Shown here in pieces: positions 5,220 to 5,619 of a stretch of DNA of 5,619 nt. This DNA comes from Bacillota bacterium (GTDB lineage: Bacteria; Bacillota; Clostridia; Acetivibrionales; DSM-1351), in contig JAEYNI010000081.1 of the NCBI GenBank assembly GCA_023412635.1, forward strand, positions 1 through 5,619. The letters run 5' to 3'. Below the pieces are notes generated by a model. It saw only the letters and a list, made by a program, of their open reading frames with translations. It did not search any database and was not told the origin of the DNA. A program made the translations under genes and the position numbers. How positions within the stretch are numbered: position 1 is the stretch's first letter; every line of letters begins with the position of its first letter.

Positions 5220-5383
5220 GATGGTAAAAAAGCGGATGGAATTATCTAACGGCTTCTTGGTAATTTATGTTCACGTATATAAATTAAAAGAGATTACTCT
5301 TTAACAAAGTTAAAGTAACGTCAGTTATTACATTCTAATATCCTGAATGACATTTTATCCAATATATATATGGTAATGTGGTT

Positions 5384-5408
5384 AAATCAGAAACTGATTT
5401 TTCTTTTA
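5384..5408 (+). terminator. Weak terminator-like hairpin
   Basis: AAATCAG (5384-5390) and CTGATTT (5394-5400) form a 7-bp AT-rich stem with a 3-nt loop, followed on the plus strand by TTCTTTTA. It lies 52-68 nt past the stop of the partial gene at the right edge. The T-run is on the strand opposite to that gene, so its role is uncertain. Confidence 0.3.
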
Positions 5409-5451
5409 TTACTATTAGTGAAGCAGAAGGGAAACCTGTAATTTTATTTTA

Positions 5452-5619
5452 TCATCTCGCTACTTTTTCACCAATTATATACTTATAAACACATTTACCG
5501 TCATAAGTAGTTATATATATGCTTTCTTCATCAAACTCCTTGCCACCAAAAGCAATGATGTGGTTGGATATTGCATCACCCAGAATAAGAAAATCAATAT
5601 TTTCTTCAGCATCTATCTT
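5452..5619 (-). CDS. C-terminal 55 residues of an unrecognised protein (partial)
   Basis: An open minus-strand frame enters from the window edge and ends at TGA (5452-5454). The visible part includes KIDAEENIDFLILGDAISNH, IIAFGGKEFDEESIYITTYD and GKCVYKYIIGEKVAR. Composition is acidic with alternating hydrophobic residues, which suggests a soluble beta-rich C-terminus, and no membrane segment is visible. The true start is outside the window, and I do not recognise the family. It is co-directional with the MerR gene but separated by about 410 nt and two candidate promoters, so it is probably a different transcription unit. Confidence 0.6.
   Translation of the reverse strand, partial: KIDAEENIDFLILGDAISNHIIAFGGKEFDEESIYITTYDGKCVYKYIIGEKVAR

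Larger units (their letters stand above)
5106..5451. other. Intergenic region without a recognisable gene
   Basis: No credible reading frame is present on either strand. It holds a possible extended -10 promoter (5191-5219), a small hairpin ATCCG/CGGAT (5115-5141) with an inner ATTT/AAAT pairing, an inverted pair AAAGAG/CTCTTT (5287-5302), and a stem with a T-rich tail near 5384-5408. A 27-codon plus-strand frame (5221-5304) lacks a ribosome site. Confidence 0.6.

Noticed and set aside
5221..5304. 27-codon plus-strand frame starting MVKKRMELSNGF
   Set aside because: It has no ribosome binding site, no recognisable content, and lies opposite a candidate promoter. It is likely chance.
1..5619. 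CRISPR array, tRNA or rRNA gene
   Set aside because: No regularly spaced repeat series, cloverleaf or rRNA-like segment was seen on either strand.

Overview
The window looks like an AT-rich Firmicutes (probably Clostridia) chromosome segment. The reasons are the low GC, strong AGGAGG-type ribosome binding sites, two T-box leader RNAs, an archaeal-type aspartyl-tRNA synthetase of the kind found as a second AspRS in many clostridia, and a DUF6273 protein. Every gene I can support lies on the minus strand, so the biological reading order runs from the right edge to the left.

From right to left: the C-terminal 55 residues of an unrecognised protein enter at the window edge (5452-5619). About 350 non-coding bases follow. 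Then comes a MerR-family regulator with a GyrI-like effector domain (4020-5039), preceded by a promoter with the 19-bp spacer and dyad typical of MerR-controlled promoters. Its 3' end overlaps by 11 nt a GTG-started DUF6273 gene (3422-4030), so the two are probably translationally coupled. A small FMN-binding split-barrel protein of the pyridoxamine-phosphate-oxidase family (2851-3327) follows. No drug pump lies beside the regulator, so what it controls is open.

A promoter just past that gene (2784-2812) should start a roughly 700-nt leader containing two complete T-box riboswitches in series (about 2468-2777 and 2097-2394). Each has its own GAC (Asp) specifier, antiterminator core and terminator. 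The leader feeds an AspRS (730-2055) whose anticodon-binding domain carries His where discriminating archaeal-type enzymes carry Trp. It is therefore probably non-discriminating and makes Asp-tRNA(Asn) for GatCAB as well as Asp-tRNA(Asp). Transcription would be released in two steps when the sensed tRNA is uncharged.

Left of aspS, after a strong hairpin (675-716), the remaining ~550 bases hold only decayed or truncated minus-strand coding fragments: a Ser/Thr/Asn-rich remnant (413-691), a signal-peptide stub (293-349) and a 15-codon stub with a good ribosome site (149-196). The left edge is probably the terminus of an insertion sequence (1-125, IS21-like by its TG...CA end and internal terminal repeats). 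Its last bases supply a -35 box pointing outward. This side looks like a degrading accessory region next to a functional synthetase gene.
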